64,000 bases of DNA from Mycolicibacterium rhodesiae (GCF_002086695.1 NZ_MVIH01000010.1:62001-126000); one strand, 5' to 3'. Positions 8,346 through 17,549 are shown, counted from the stretch's first letter. The notes: generated from the sequence alone by a model not told the origin. A program made the numbers and translations.

Positions 8346-9452
8346 CTACCCAGGACCGGCTTCATCGGCGACGGCCTCCACCACGCAGAGCGGTGACGCA
8401 GTCGGCACCACGCGAGTCATCCGGAAACCGGCGCGCGCCAACAAGGTTCGGTATTCGTCGGCCGTCCGTTCGCGGGATCCGAGGTTCAGCAGCATCTCCA
8501 GATCCACCCAGTTCTCCGGCCCGTCGCGCCCGTTGTCGCGGACGACCATCTCTACCAGCAGCACCGTGCTGCCTGCAGCGGCCGCCGACCGGACATTGCG
8601 CAGGATCTGCAACGCCCTGTCGTCGGCCCAGTCGTGAATGATGTTCTTCAGCAGATACGCATCACCGCCGCCGGGCACATGGTCGAAGAACGAGCCCTCG
8701 ACGATCTGCACCCTGTCAGCGACACCGCTGGCCCGCAACAACTCCGGCGCGCCGGCGACAACCCGAGGCACATCGTAGAGAACCCCTCGCGCCCGCGGCG
8801 CTTTGGCCAGGATGGCGGCCAACATCGCGCCCTGTCCCCCACCGACGTCGACGATCGTGCGGTGTGCGGCGAAGTCGTAGCCGGCCACCACGACGGCCAG
8901 CGTCATCTGGGCGAGGCTGGTCATGGTCTGATCGAAAAGCTTGGCATGCTCCGGTATCTCGACGAGGTAGTCGAAACCTTCCATACCCCTCAGGGCGGGG
9001 ACGATCGACTCACCCGTTCGGACCGAGTCGGTCAGCAATGTCCAGCGTTCCCGCTGCTCTTGTGAGCCTTGGAACATCGCCGCACCTCTCAGCGAGATCG
9101 CCGCATCCGAGCGGAGGGTGGCTGCAAGAGAATTCAGTGCGTATCGGCCATCGCGGCGCCGGCGGAAGATGCCCCGCCCGATCAGTGCCCGCATCAGCCG
9201 CCGCAACGCGTCGGGGTCCGCGTCCACCCGCGCGGCAAGCTCGTCGATCGGCAGCGGCCCGCCTGCCAGCGCGTCGGCGATACCCAGCTGCGCGGCCGTC
9301 GTGATCGCTTGCGCAGGCCACCCCGACACCACCAGTTCCATCATCGCCATCGGTGCGGGCAGCATCCGCTGGTGGAGCAGCAGCAGGTAGTGGCGTAACC
9401 ACTCGACGGCACGCGCCAATCCGGCTGGCGGCACTTTGGCGTTCCTAGGCAT
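8346..9452 (-). CDS. O-methyltransferase, plant/antibiotic type
   Basis: A 368-residue enzyme with an N-terminal winged-helix dimerisation region (about residues 35-110) and a C-terminal SAM domain: VDVGGGQGAM for SAM binding and LKNIIHDWADDRA carrying the catalytic His-Asp pair typical of AdoMet O-methyltransferases such as the hydroxyneurosporene and carminomycin enzymes. The ATG at 9452 is used because it overlaps the MMPL stop by 8 bp; an in-frame ATG at 9482 also exists. It should methylate a hydroxyl group on the pathway product. It is the first of three tailoring genes after the transporter. Confidence 0.87.
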   Translation of the reverse strand: MPRNAKVPPAGLARAVEWLRHYLLLLHQRMLPAPMAMMELVVSGWPAQAITTAAQLGIADALAGGPLPIDELAARVDADPDALRRLMRALIGRGIFRRRRDGRYALNSLAATLRSDAAISLRGAAMFQGSQEQRERWTLLTDSVRTGESIVPALRGMEGFDYLVEIPEHAKLFDQTMTSLAQMTLAVVVAGYDFAAHRTIVDVGGGQGAMLAAILAKAPRARGVLYDVPRVVAGAPELLRASGVADRVQIVEGSFFDHVPGGGDAYLLKNIIHDWADDRALQILRNVRSAAAAGSTVLLVEMVVRDNGRDGPENWVDLEMLLNLGSRERTADEYRTLLARAGFRMTRVVPTASPLCVVEAVADEAGPG

Positions 9453-11679
9453 GCGAGGCCTCCCGGATTCCGACCCGATCATGCAAGCGCGCCAAAGGCT
9501 TCGGCGCCCACCAATTGAAGCGGCCCATCAAGTGCATGAAGGCAGGCACGAGCAGAACGCGCACCAGCGTGGCGTCGGCGAGGATCGCCAGCGTCAGACC
9601 GACACCCAACATCCGCAGGAAGGACACCTGAGCACCGGAAAGCGCCGCGAACGTGATCGCCATGATCAGTGCCGCGGCCGTGATCACCCGCGCGGTGTGA
9701 GCGAGTCCCAGGGCGACGCTCCTGTCATTGTCGGCGGCGGTCTTGGCGCTCGCCAGCCAGAACTCGCGGATGCGCGACACCAGGAACACCTCATAGTCCA
9801 TCGAGAGCCCGAAGGCGATGCAGAACAACAACACCGGAATGCTGATCGCCAGAGTGCCCGTCGAGGTCGTGCCCAAGGCATCGAGGTTGCCGTCCTGGAA
9901 GATCCACACCAACGCACCGAACGCGGCGGTCAACGACAAGACGTTGAGGATCAACGCCTTCAGCGGTACCACGATGCTGCCGGTCATGAGGAACAGCAGC
10001 ACGAACGTGATTCCGGCGATGATCGCCAGAACCATTCCGAGCCGGGAGGCGATGGCGCTGGCGGTATCACGGTTGACCTGAGGGGTCCCGCCGATCAACA
10101 CCCGATGACCGGACGGGGTGGGCACGGATTGCAACTGATCGAGCAAGGTCTCGGATGCCTGGGAGTACAACGGTGCGGTACTGGTGACGGTGAGGAACGC
10201 GCCGTTGTTCGCGATCGCGGTCGCCGCCGTCGGCGGACCGACGGAGGCACCGCCGACAAACGTCGCGCCGGGAGAGGAGACCGAGGACACACCCGACACC
10301 CGCGACAGCTCAGCGGCATAAGCGTCGAGCTGTGCGGGGGCGACACCACTGAGATCCGGGATGACGACGGTCACGTTCTTGGCCAGGTCGGCGGCGAACT
10401 GTGTGCGCAGCTGGTCACCGACCAGATGGGCCGAACTCGATGTCGGCAGGACACGGTCGTCGGGCACTCCCCATTTGACGCCGAGGAACGGCGCGCCGAG
10501 CACCGTCAACAGCGCTACGATGACCAGCCCGACCGGCACCGCGTTGCGCATCGAGAACATGGCCACCCGATACCAGGCGCCCTCCTCGATCGGACGCGCG
10601 GCCACGGCCTGGCGTCGTAGCCACCGGCGAAGATTCAGCGAGTCCAACCGGTCGCCGAGCAACACGATGGCCGCCGGGGTTACGAAAACCGCGGCAAGAG
10701 AGGCGCATGCGACGACGGCGACGCCCGCGTAGCCGAAGGATTTGAGGGCATAGATGGGGAACAGCACCATCGCCGACATCGACAGTGCGACGGTCATCGC
10801 GGAGAACAACACCGTCCGCCCGGCAGACATCATGGTGCGCATCAGGGCACGATCACGGCTCGCACCACCTGCCAATTCGTCGCGAAAGCGGCTCAGCAGC
10901 AACAGCGTGTAGTCGATCGCCAGCGCCAGACCAAGGGCGACAGCGAGATTGAGGGCGAAGATCGAGACATCGGTGGCGAAAGTGATCGCATGTAGCACCG
11001 CCATCGCGCCGAAGATCGCGACCGCGCCGACCGCCAAGGGCAGCGATGCCGCCACCAGACCGCCGAACACCCACACCAGAACCAGGAAGCTCAGTGGAAT
11101 CGCAATGCCCTCCATGACCTTCAGGTCTCTTTCACTCTGCTGGTTGATCTCCAGCATCATGGCCGACTCGCCACCCGCCCGCACGGTCACACCGTCGCGG
11201 TCGTGAGCCACCGCACTGATCAGTGCCCCGGCATTCTTGGGTGCGCTGTTATCGCCGCCGGTGATACCGGCGACGACGACGCCGACCGTGCCGTCCTTGC
11301 TGATCAGCGATGTGGCGGCCGACGGCGGAGCGGTCCACGGCGAGGTCACCGTCGCGACAGTGGGAGACCGGGTGAGGGTCCGCACAATATCGGTCCCCAC
11401 TGTGCGCGCCGCAGCGGAATTGACCCCATCGGGCGAGCTGACAGTAATCAGCAGCGGCATGTCACCCTGGCCGAAAGTGCTGGCCAGCAAAGCTTTCACT
11501 TGTGACGATTGGGCGCCGGGATCGGTGAGCCCGCCAGCGGAGAGCCGGCCCGCCACCGGAATGCCGAATGCCGCCGCTCCCGCGACGACGATCAGCGCGA
11601 GCGCGATCATCCGCCGCGGAGCACGCATCGCCAGCCGCGCGATACCGGCTAACACGGCGACAAGGTCCCCGCCAGCCAT
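9445..11679 (-). CDS. MMPL/RND-family lipid transporter
   Basis: A 744-residue protein with the two-fold RND layout: a first membrane span near the N-terminus, a periplasmic loop, five spans, then a second copy of the same plan. Motifs typical of MmpL include ALAIDYTLLLLSRFRDE in the first half and GLSMDYEVFLVSRIREFW in the second, both carrying the Asp-Tyr pair used for proton relay. It probably exports the lipid-like product of the surrounding operon across the inner membrane. The frame is open to about 12000, but the region before 11679 is Arg-rich shadow sequence of FadD. The ATG at 11679 overlaps the FadD 3' end by 31 bp. Confidence 0.93.
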   Translation of the reverse strand: MAGGDLVAVLAGIARLAMRAPRRMIALALIVVAGAAAFGIPVAGRLSAGGLTDPGAQSSQVKALLASTFGQGDMPLLITVSSPDGVNSAAARTVGTDIVRTLTRSPTVATVTSPWTAPPSAATSLISKDGTVGVVVAGITGGDNSAPKNAGALISAVAHDRDGVTVRAGGESAMMLEINQQSERDLKVMEGIAIPLSFLVLVWVFGGLVAASLPLAVGAVAIFGAMAVLHAITFATDVSIFALNLAVALGLALAIDYTLLLLSRFRDELAGGASRDRALMRTMMSAGRTVLFSAMTVALSMSAMVLFPIYALKSFGYAGVAVVACASLAAVFVTPAAIVLLGDRLDSLNLRRWLRRQAVAARPIEEGAWYRVAMFSMRNAVPVGLVIVALLTVLGAPFLGVKWGVPDDRVLPTSSSAHLVGDQLRTQFAADLAKNVTVVIPDLSGVAPAQLDAYAAELSRVSGVSSVSSPGATFVGGASVGPPTAATAIANNGAFLTVTSTAPLYSQASETLLDQLQSVPTPSGHRVLIGGTPQVNRDTASAIASRLGMVLAIIAGITFVLLFLMTGSIVVPLKALILNVLSLTAAFGALVWIFQDGNLDALGTTSTGTLAISIPVLLFCIAFGLSMDYEVFLVSRIREFWLASAKTAADNDRSVALGLAHTARVITAAALIMAITFAALSGAQVSFLRMLGVGLTLAILADATLVRVLLVPAFMHLMGRFNWWAPKPLARLHDRVGIREASHA

Positions 11680-13259
11680 TGGGTGCGCGCTTCGAGGCGG
11701 CGCATCTTCCCGCTCGACGTCCGTGGCAGGGTGCCCGGTGCCAGCAGTTCGACGTGCCCGACGGCGATGCCGGTGTGCTGCAGCACCCGGGCCGCGACAT
11801 CGCTCGCCAGATCCTCGGGTGCGTCCGGGGTGGTCTCGACGAGCATCGCCAGTGCCTCGTCGTGCGCATCGGGGGGAACGTACCCCACCGCGACCGCGCA
11901 CCCGGCGCGGACGCCGGCCAGCCCGTCGAGGGCGGCCTCGAAATCCTGTGGTGCGTGGTTCGCGCCGCGGATGATCACGGTCTCCTTGGTGCGGCCGCAC
12001 ACGAAAAGCTCACCGTCGTGGACGAATCCGACGTCGCCGCAGTCCAGCCAACCGCCCGACAGGACCTGCGCGGTGAGGTCGGCACGGCCGAAATAACCGG
12101 CCATCACGCTGGGTCCGCGAACGAAGATGTGTCCCACCTCGCCGTCGGGCAACGGCCGGGAATCGTCGTCACGGATCTCCACCTCCACACCGGCCAGCGG
12201 ACGGCCCGTACTCACCAGCTCCCTGTCACCGAGTTGGTGCACGCCGAACATCGCGCCGGCCGGCGTGAACGTGACCGCGAGCGACGCTTCGGCCAAGCCG
12301 TAAACCGGCGTGACTGCCCGGGCGTCGAACCCCCAACGCGCGAACCGCGCACTGAATCGGCGCTGGACCTCGGCGCTGGTCAGCTCGGCGCCGTTCAGAC
12401 ACAGTCGCCACGAACTCAGGTCGACACCATCGAGTTCCTCATCACGGATCCGCTTGAGACACAGGCCGAACGCGAAGTTCGGTGCGGCGGTGACTGTTCC
12501 GCGGTGCCGTGAGATCGCGCGCAACCACGCCGCGGGGACGGCCAGGAAGAGTTCCGGCGGTAGCAACACCAGCGGCCGCGGAAGATAGAACGCGCTCAGC
12601 AAGTTCCCGATCAGTCCCATGTCGTGATAAAGCGGCAGCCACGTGACACCGACCTGATCGGGCATGCCCGCCGCGGCGAAGTAGTCCGCGATCGCCGCGA
12701 GGTTGGACAGCAGGTTGCGATGCGTGAGCGCGACCGGTTTCGGGTCATGGGTGGTGCCGGAGGAGAACTGGATCAGCGCAACGTCATCGGCGGACGCATC
12801 GATGTCACGATGACCTGATCCGTCGAGTTCGGCAGCCGTCCGGCAACACGTCCCGGCGGCCTCGAGCAGCGGACGAATGCGATCCTCGGTGACCACCACG
12901 ACCGCTCCGACGGCCTGCAGCATCGCGGCGGTGCGATGCCGGTACTCGTCGAGCTTGCCCAGCCGCACCGGGGGGTACAGCGGTACCGGGATGGCGCCGG
13001 CGTAGAGGGCGCCGAAGAAGCAGGCGACGAATTCCGCGCCGGTGGGCAGTACCAACGCGACCCGATCGCCGGGCAGGATGCCGTTGTCGTGCAGGCCGGC
13101 CGCGACCGAACGCGCCCGCCGGGCGATATCGGCCATCGGGATGGTGGTGTCAGTCTCGTTGCGGTCGACGAAGATCAGGCTGTGGCCGCTCAGGGCTGCT
13201 GCATCGAGCATCTCGGTCAGCGTCTCGAACTTGGGCCGGATCGCCGGGGCGCCGATCAT
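11649..13259 (-). CDS. FadD-type fatty-acyl-AMP ligase (FAAL-like)
   Basis: A 536-residue ANL-superfamily enzyme. The adenylation P-loop reads IQFSSGTTHDPKPVALTH and later parts include LPLYHDMGLIGN and VYGLAEASLAVTF, all typical of FAALs, which activate a fatty acid as acyl-AMP and load it on a carrier protein rather than on CoA. A separate ACP gene immediately upstream (4-bp ATGA overlap) fits that role and argues for FAAL over acyl-CoA ligase. The ATG at 13259 is clear; upstream in-frame sequence is Arg-rich and antisense-like. The protein ends soon after SGKMRRLEAR, so the C-terminal subdomain is complete. Confidence 0.92.
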   Translation of the reverse strand: MIGAPAIRPKFETLTEMLDAAALSGHSLIFVDRNETDTTIPMADIARRARSVAAGLHDNGILPGDRVALVLPTGAEFVACFFGALYAGAIPVPLYPPVRLGKLDEYRHRTAAMLQAVGAVVVVTEDRIRPLLEAAGTCCRTAAELDGSGHRDIDASADDVALIQFSSGTTHDPKPVALTHRNLLSNLAAIADYFAAAGMPDQVGVTWLPLYHDMGLIGNLLSAFYLPRPLVLLPPELFLAVPAAWLRAISRHRGTVTAAPNFAFGLCLKRIRDEELDGVDLSSWRLCLNGAELTSAEVQRRFSARFARWGFDARAVTPVYGLAEASLAVTFTPAGAMFGVHQLGDRELVSTGRPLAGVEVEIRDDDSRPLPDGEVGHIFVRGPSVMAGYFGRADLTAQVLSGGWLDCGDVGFVHDGELFVCGRTKETVIIRGANHAPQDFEAALDGLAGVRAGCAVAVGYVPPDAHDEALAMLVETTPDAPEDLASDVAARVLQHTGIAVGHVELLAPGTLPRTSSGKMRRLEARTQWLAGTLSPC

Positions 13260-13513
13260 GGCCGTTCCTGGATGCGACGCAGCACCAGCCGGGCCAAATC
13301 GCCGACGGTGCGCAGGTCGTCGCCGTCCTCGGCGTCCAGTTCGATGTCGTAGCGGGCTTCGATCCGGAACACCAGCGACAGCACCCGGGCCGAGTCCATG
13401 CCCGCATCCTGCAGTCCCGAGTCGACGGTCAACGCTGTGGCGCAATCGGTTTCGGCCGTGATCAGGCCGATGATGTCGTCGACGACTGCGTCCAGGGTGG
13501 CCGGCTGCGTCAT
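13256..13513 (-). CDS. Free-standing acyl carrier protein
   Basis: An 85-residue acidic carrier protein. The phosphopantetheine site is Ser41 in the motif DAGMDSARV, a variant of the usual DSL with Ala-Arg after the serine. Helices and length match a type II ACP. It starts in a 4-bp overlap with the KAS III gene and its stop overlaps the FadD start, so the three products are made in close ratio. It is expected to receive the acyl chain from the FAAL and present it to KAS III. The DSA motif marks it as distinct from the housekeeping AcpM. Confidence 0.9.
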   Translation of the reverse strand: MTQPATLDAVVDDIIGLITAETDCATALTVDSGLQDAGMDSARVLSLVFRIEARYDIELDAEDGDDLRTVGDLARLVLRRIQERP

Positions 13514-14532
13514 GTCCGGGTTCCGCCCCACTGGATGGCAGCGGCGCCCGCGAAATCTCCGGCGTGCGCGAACCCGGCCATCATCACGATATCGCCGGCA
13601 CCGATCTGGCCATCGAGGATCGCCGCCTCCAAGTTCACCGGGATGGCGACGGCGAACAGGTTGCCGCACTCCTGGAATGTGTCGCGATGACGATCGGGTG
13701 AAATGCCAAGTGCCTCATTCCAATTCCGCAGCAACAGCCGGTTGGGCTGGTTGGTCACCAGCAGGTCCAGGTCGCCCGGCTTCACGCCGATCCGGTCGCA
13801 CACCGCGCGCACCACCTGGGGGACCTGCCGGTTGCCGCGGGCCAGAACCTTGATGATCTTGCCCTCGTTGAACCCGACGTAGCCCTGCCCGGGGCCTGCC
13901 TCCCACCAGCGCCGCGCGGGATCGGCGGCCAACGTCATGTCGGTGGCGTTCTCGCCGAAGTAGCGGCATTCGATGTCGAGCACCGGCGAGCTTTCCGACA
14001 CGGTGACCAGCCCGACTGCCGCGCCGTCGCCGGGCACCGACGCCTGGGCGAGCTTGCGTACCTGGTCCTGCTCGAAGATCTTGCCTGCGGCGTTCTGCGC
14101 GACCGCGATCAGTGCGGTGCGCCCGGCTCCACCGGCCAACAGCTGGCGGGCGAGCTTGAGCATCAACACAAATGCCGCGCAGCCGCCGTTGTGGACGTCG
14201 ATGATCCACTCGGGGCTGATGCCCAGCCGCTTGGCGACTTCGCCGCCGGCACCGAGGATCGGCAGATCCGGCAGTTGCGAATGGGTAAGCAGCACATCGA
14301 CATCGTCGAGCACCGCGGGTCCGTGTCGGTCGATCAGTGCGCCGACGGCACGCTGGATCATGTCGACGTTGGACTCGTCGTCGGCCGCATGGTGCCGGTA
14401 GTCCGGCGGCCGGAACATCGGGTTGTCCCGCATGTCGTCGTCGCCGCTGAATTGGGTGTACCACTGTGCGGGAACACGGTTCTCGGGCAGATAGGTGGCG
14501 ACGTCGATCAGGCTGACCGTGGGCTGGCTCAT
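13510..14532 (-). CDS. KAS III (FabH)-like ketoacyl synthase with altered active site
   Basis: A 340-residue thiolase-fold protein. The nucleophile is C118 in DVHNGGCAAFV. The usual catalytic His of KAS III (HQxN) is replaced: the motif reads TNQPN at 260-264, so N261 stands at the His position. The second Asn is kept as N291 in ECGNLFAVAIP. Known FabH enzymes use Cys-His-Asn for decarboxylative condensation, so this one may form esters or other acyl-transfer products, or use a different donor (inference). It overlaps the SRPBCC gene stop and the ACP start by 4 bp each. Confidence 0.9.
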   Translation of the reverse strand: MSQPTVSLIDVATYLPENRVPAQWYTQFSGDDDMRDNPMFRPPDYRHHAADDESNVDMIQRAVGALIDRHGPAVLDDVDVLLTHSQLPDLPILGAGGEVAKRLGISPEWIIDVHNGGCAAFVLMLKLARQLLAGGAGRTALIAVAQNAAGKIFEQDQVRKLAQASVPGDGAAVGLVTVSESSPVLDIECRYFGENATDMTLAADPARRWWEAGPGQGYVGFNEGKIIKVLARGNRQVPQVVRAVCDRIGVKPGDLDLLVTNQPNRLLLRNWNEALGISPDRHRDTFQECGNLFAVAIPVNLEAAILDGQIGAGDIVMMAGFAHAGDFAGAAAIQWGGTRT

Positions 14533-15215
14533 GATGCGCGCATCCAGTCCGGAGTGATCGGCAAGCCGTTACGGTGGCGGTACTCGGCAATCGCCTTGAG
14601 ATTCTTCAACTCCAGCAGGTGCCCGGCGCCGAACATGTCCCAGAAGTCCCCCACCCAGACCGGTCGCTGCGGCGGGGCGGCATCCGGGTACGGGTTCTCG
14701 TCGTAGAACGGGTGGTGGCAGTTCGTCCACAGCACCACCGAACCAGGCTTGTTGAACACCACCTGCGCGTCGACCACCCGCATCAGATAGATCATCCACA
14801 GGTGCCGCCCCTGGTCCCAGGCGCAGTGGTAGTCCACGGTGCGGGCATCCCGGTTGGCCACCGTGCGGGTATAGATCTCGGTCTCGGTGCCCAGCCGGTC
14901 ATAGGCCAGCCACAGGCCGTCCTCCTCGGTGGGGGTGAAACCCCGCAGACTGTAGGTCCGTTCCTCCAGGGACCGGGTGTCCGCGAGATAGTCGAACAGC
15001 TCGTCGGGCGGGCAGTCGATGTAGTCGTTGACGGTGCAGAACTCGCCGAAGATCTCGTCGTGCGGATACACCGCGTGGATCATCTCCATCAGGACCGGGG
15101 TGGCTTTCTCCCGGGGCGAGGTCTCGATGCGCATGAGTCCCGGGATCGGGTCGGCGCCTGCCCCGATCTGATCATTGTGGTGTGCGGCGATGTCCTCGAG
15201 CGCAGGCAGTGTCAT
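14529..15215 (-). CDS. SRPBCC-fold protein, possible cyclase/aromatase-like
   Basis: A 228-residue protein. The middle (EFCTVNDYIDCPPDELFDYL, then repeated beta strands with many Tyr/Trp) fits the START/SRPBCC helix-grip fold that includes polyketide cyclases and coenzyme-Q-binding proteins. Family assignment is by overall pattern, not by a catalytic motif. The ATG at 15215 overlaps the ThDP-enzyme stop (ATGA); the frame upstream is Arg-rich shadow sequence. In an operon with KAS III and ACP, a role in binding or cyclising a ketoacyl intermediate is reasonable but unproven. Confidence 0.75.
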   Translation of the reverse strand: MTLPALEDIAAHHNDQIGAGADPIPGLMRIETSPREKATPVLMEMIHAVYPHDEIFGEFCTVNDYIDCPPDELFDYLADTRSLEERTYSLRGFTPTEEDGLWLAYDRLGTETEIYTRTVANRDARTVDYHCAWDQGRHLWMIYLMRVVDAQVVFNKPGSVVLWTNCHHPFYDENPYPDAAPPQRPVWVGDFWDMFGAGHLLELKNLKAIAEYRHRNGLPITPDWMRAS

Positions 15216-16894
15216 CGGCTTCTCCCGGTGTCCAGCTGTGGTTTCATGTCCAAAAATGCTGTGAAGGGCGGGATTTCGTCGGCCGAGCACTCCACCGACA
15301 CCACGGACGGGCCGTCGGCGTCGAGCGCTGCGGTGACAGCCACGCCGAGCTCGCCGATGTCGGTGACATCCACCGACGGCAGGGCGGGGAACATGGCCGA
15401 CAGGCCCGCGCCCAACCGGCTGGGGCCGAACCGGTTGTAGCTGTAGCCGTCGCCGTAGAACAGCTGCTCGCGGGTGACGCACATGGCGTGCGCGTGGTTG
15501 TCGAACAACAGGAACGTCACCGGAAGCCGGTAGTGCAGCGCAGTGTGAATTTCCATGCCGTGCATGAAGAATGAGCCATCGCCGGCGATGACGACGGTAC
15601 GGCGGTTGCGGGCGAAGGCCATGCCGATGCCTGCGCCGAAGCTGTAGCCCATGCCGCCCATTCCGAGGGCAACCAGGAAACGGCCGTCGCGTCGCACCGG
15701 CAGCCAGTGGATCGCGGCCGCACCGATATTGCCCGCGTCCACGACGATGTCGGCATCGTGTGGCAGCAACCCGTCCAGTGCCCGCATCGCGTCGCGGTAG
15801 CGCACTCCCGCGCCGGCATGATCTGGCGGCGTCAGCTCGCCGCGGACGGGGTTCGAGGCCGGCATACGCCTGTCCGCGTCAGCCATGGCGGTCGTCAGGC
15901 GGCTCAGTGAGCTACGGAGATCATGGCTTTCGGCGTGCGTACACCGCAGGTAGGGAACCCTGGCACCGATCGACGCGATCGGCACGGCACCCAGTGCTGC
16001 GTCCAGACCGCCGCGGGTCATCAGCGGTAGCCGGGTGCCGATCAGCAGGCACAGGGCGCTGCTGCCCAGTGCCGCAACCACTGCCGGATGACCCATCACC
16101 CCGGCGACGCCCAACGACTCGGCCGCGGTGTCCTTCGCGTCGGGCACGGTGGCGACGTCCGCCTGCAGGACAGCGCGAAGCGTCTCGAGTTCGGCCCGGG
16201 CGTCGTCGCGGGCAACCTGGTCACCGGCGATGATCGTCACCGGCCCGTCGGCGCTGCGCAGCAGCTGAACCAACGCCGCGAGATCCTCAGCCGCGGGTGC
16301 CACCTCGGCGACCGGATCATCATGGGCCGGCTGCACCACGGCCTGCTGAATGTCCTTGGGCAACAGCAGGACCGCAGGACCGCCGATGCTTGTCGCGGCC
16401 GAGATCGCTCGGGGCAGCGCGGTCGAGATGTCGGCTGCCGTCGCAACCCGTTCACAGAACACCGAGACCGCCGCGAACAGTGCTTCGCCAGGCAGGGCTC
16501 CGTTGACGCCGCTGGTGTCCTGAAAGGAGCCGAGTCCGTCCGACGTCGTCGCCGGTTGGCCGATCAGCGCAAGCACCGGCACCCGACTGGCGAATGACTC
16601 CCCCAGTCCCGGGATGGTGTTCAGCGCTCCGCCGCCGGAGGTGGCGACGACGACGCCGATACCGGCGCCGGCCCGGCTGTAGGCGTCTGCCATGGCCGCC
16701 GCGGAGAACTCATGCTTGGCCACCACCGCGGTGAGGTCCGGACAGGCGTGGGCGGCGTCGTAGAAATCCTCGATGTTGGCGCCGTCCACGCCGAACACAT
16801 GGCGAACGCCGCGGCGAACGAGGCGCTCGGCGATGTAATCGACTACTCGCGTGCGCCCATCCCCCGCGCCGTTGCGCTCAGAGCCGACCGGCAT
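15212..16894 (-). CDS. Thiamine-diphosphate-dependent enzyme (acetolactate-synthase-like)
   Basis: A 560-residue protein with the three-domain plan of the acetolactate synthase/decarboxylase family. The activating glutamate is E62 in AKHEFSAAAMADAYSR. The Mg/ThDP motif is GDGSFF with GDG at 438-440, followed about 25 residues later by the Asn of LLFDNHA. Such enzymes decarboxylate 2-oxoacids and join the resulting carbanion to an aldehyde, ketone or thioester. It is the first gene of the biosynthetic operon. A carboligation that supplies or extends the acyl unit made by KAS III is a plausible role, but the substrate is unknown. The ATG at 16894 has no strong ribosome-binding site. Confidence 0.88.
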   Translation of the reverse strand: MPVGSERNGAGDGRTRVVDYIAERLVRRGVRHVFGVDGANIEDFYDAAHACPDLTAVVAKHEFSAAAMADAYSRAGAGIGVVVATSGGGALNTIPGLGESFASRVPVLALIGQPATTSDGLGSFQDTSGVNGALPGEALFAAVSVFCERVATAADISTALPRAISAATSIGGPAVLLLPKDIQQAVVQPAHDDPVAEVAPAAEDLAALVQLLRSADGPVTIIAGDQVARDDARAELETLRAVLQADVATVPDAKDTAAESLGVAGVMGHPAVVAALGSSALCLLIGTRLPLMTRGGLDAALGAVPIASIGARVPYLRCTHAESHDLRSSLSRLTTAMADADRRMPASNPVRGELTPPDHAGAGVRYRDAMRALDGLLPHDADIVVDAGNIGAAAIHWLPVRRDGRFLVALGMGGMGYSFGAGIGMAFARNRRTVVIAGDGSFFMHGMEIHTALHYRLPVTFLLFDNHAHAMCVTREQLFYGDGYSYNRFGPSRLGAGLSAMFPALPSVDVTDIGELGVAVTAALDADGPSVVSVECSADEIPPFTAFLDMKPQLDTGRSR

Positions 16895-17549
16895 GTCGTT
16901 CGAGCGCGATCGCCCCCGGCACGTGTCCAGAAACAGCGCTCGCCATAGCCCCCACTCAGTGTGTCCAACTTGGACGAACCCTAGTGCAGGTGCGCTCGTC
17001 GTCGCCGGGGTTTGGTGATCTCACAGACAGCCGTACCGCATTTGCCCGGACTGTCCGTCGGCGACAGTCGCGCGAAATGTGGACACGGCGGTCCGCGGTA
17101 CCGCTACCGATCGACCGGCCCGACTCGGGTGGTCAGCGACGCGGTCGCCACGGGGCGACGCGGGTCACCGCGCAGCAATTTGACCCGCTGGCAAATTCCT
17201 GTGCATTTCCCGGGTGTTCCGGCCACCCGCGCGGCGGCCGGCGCCGAGCGTCGACGGGCCAAAACCTTCACCCGTGCTGCGGACTTACCGCCACAGACGA
17301 TCAACAGCCGCATCCGTGCACGTTATTGACACTTCCGCAGGAAAGTGACGTCCGCGGCCATCGCTCGACGACGCGAATAGAGCTTGACGCTCGAATGTGG
17401 CGTACATCACACTGGTCTTCTTTCCGTGAACACATGCCCGCCGCCGCTGGTACAACGCACGTACTCGTACCGCTGGTAAACGCGCATCAACCAAGCTCGA
17501 ACTTTGCTGGGGTAACTGGCCGTGCCAGCGATTAAGGAGGTGCCTGCCG
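16895..17549. other. Divergent intergenic region between biosynthetic operon and mce operon
   Basis: About 655 bp that must hold the promoters of two divergent operons. A perfect 13-bp palindrome sits at 16963-16975. At 17534-17540 AAGGAGG is the ribosome-binding site for the first mce-operon gene. Frames of up to 183 codons are open here but are Arg/Ser-rich and show no protein-like features, so I call no gene. Confidence 0.6.
16963..16975. promoter_or_regulatory. Palindrome upstream of ThDP-enzyme operon, possible operator
   Basis: GTCCAA-C-TTGGAC is a perfect dyad 69 bp upstream of the first codon of the biosynthetic operon. Position and symmetry suit a repressor site, but no regulator gene adjoins it and the arms are short. 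Confidence 0.3.

Noticed and set aside
9436..10620. Plus-strand frame of 394 codons over the MMPL gene
   Set aside because: Rich in Arg, Gln and His, no features; the MMPL motifs on the minus strand explain the frame.
11680..12000. N-terminal extension of the MMPL frame
   Set aside because: It overlaps FadD coding sequence and is Arg/Pro-rich; the membrane protein starts naturally at 11679.
16984..17535. 183-codon frame between the biosynthetic and mce operons
   Set aside because: No ribosome-binding site, no domain and unlike protein composition; region better explained as promoters.
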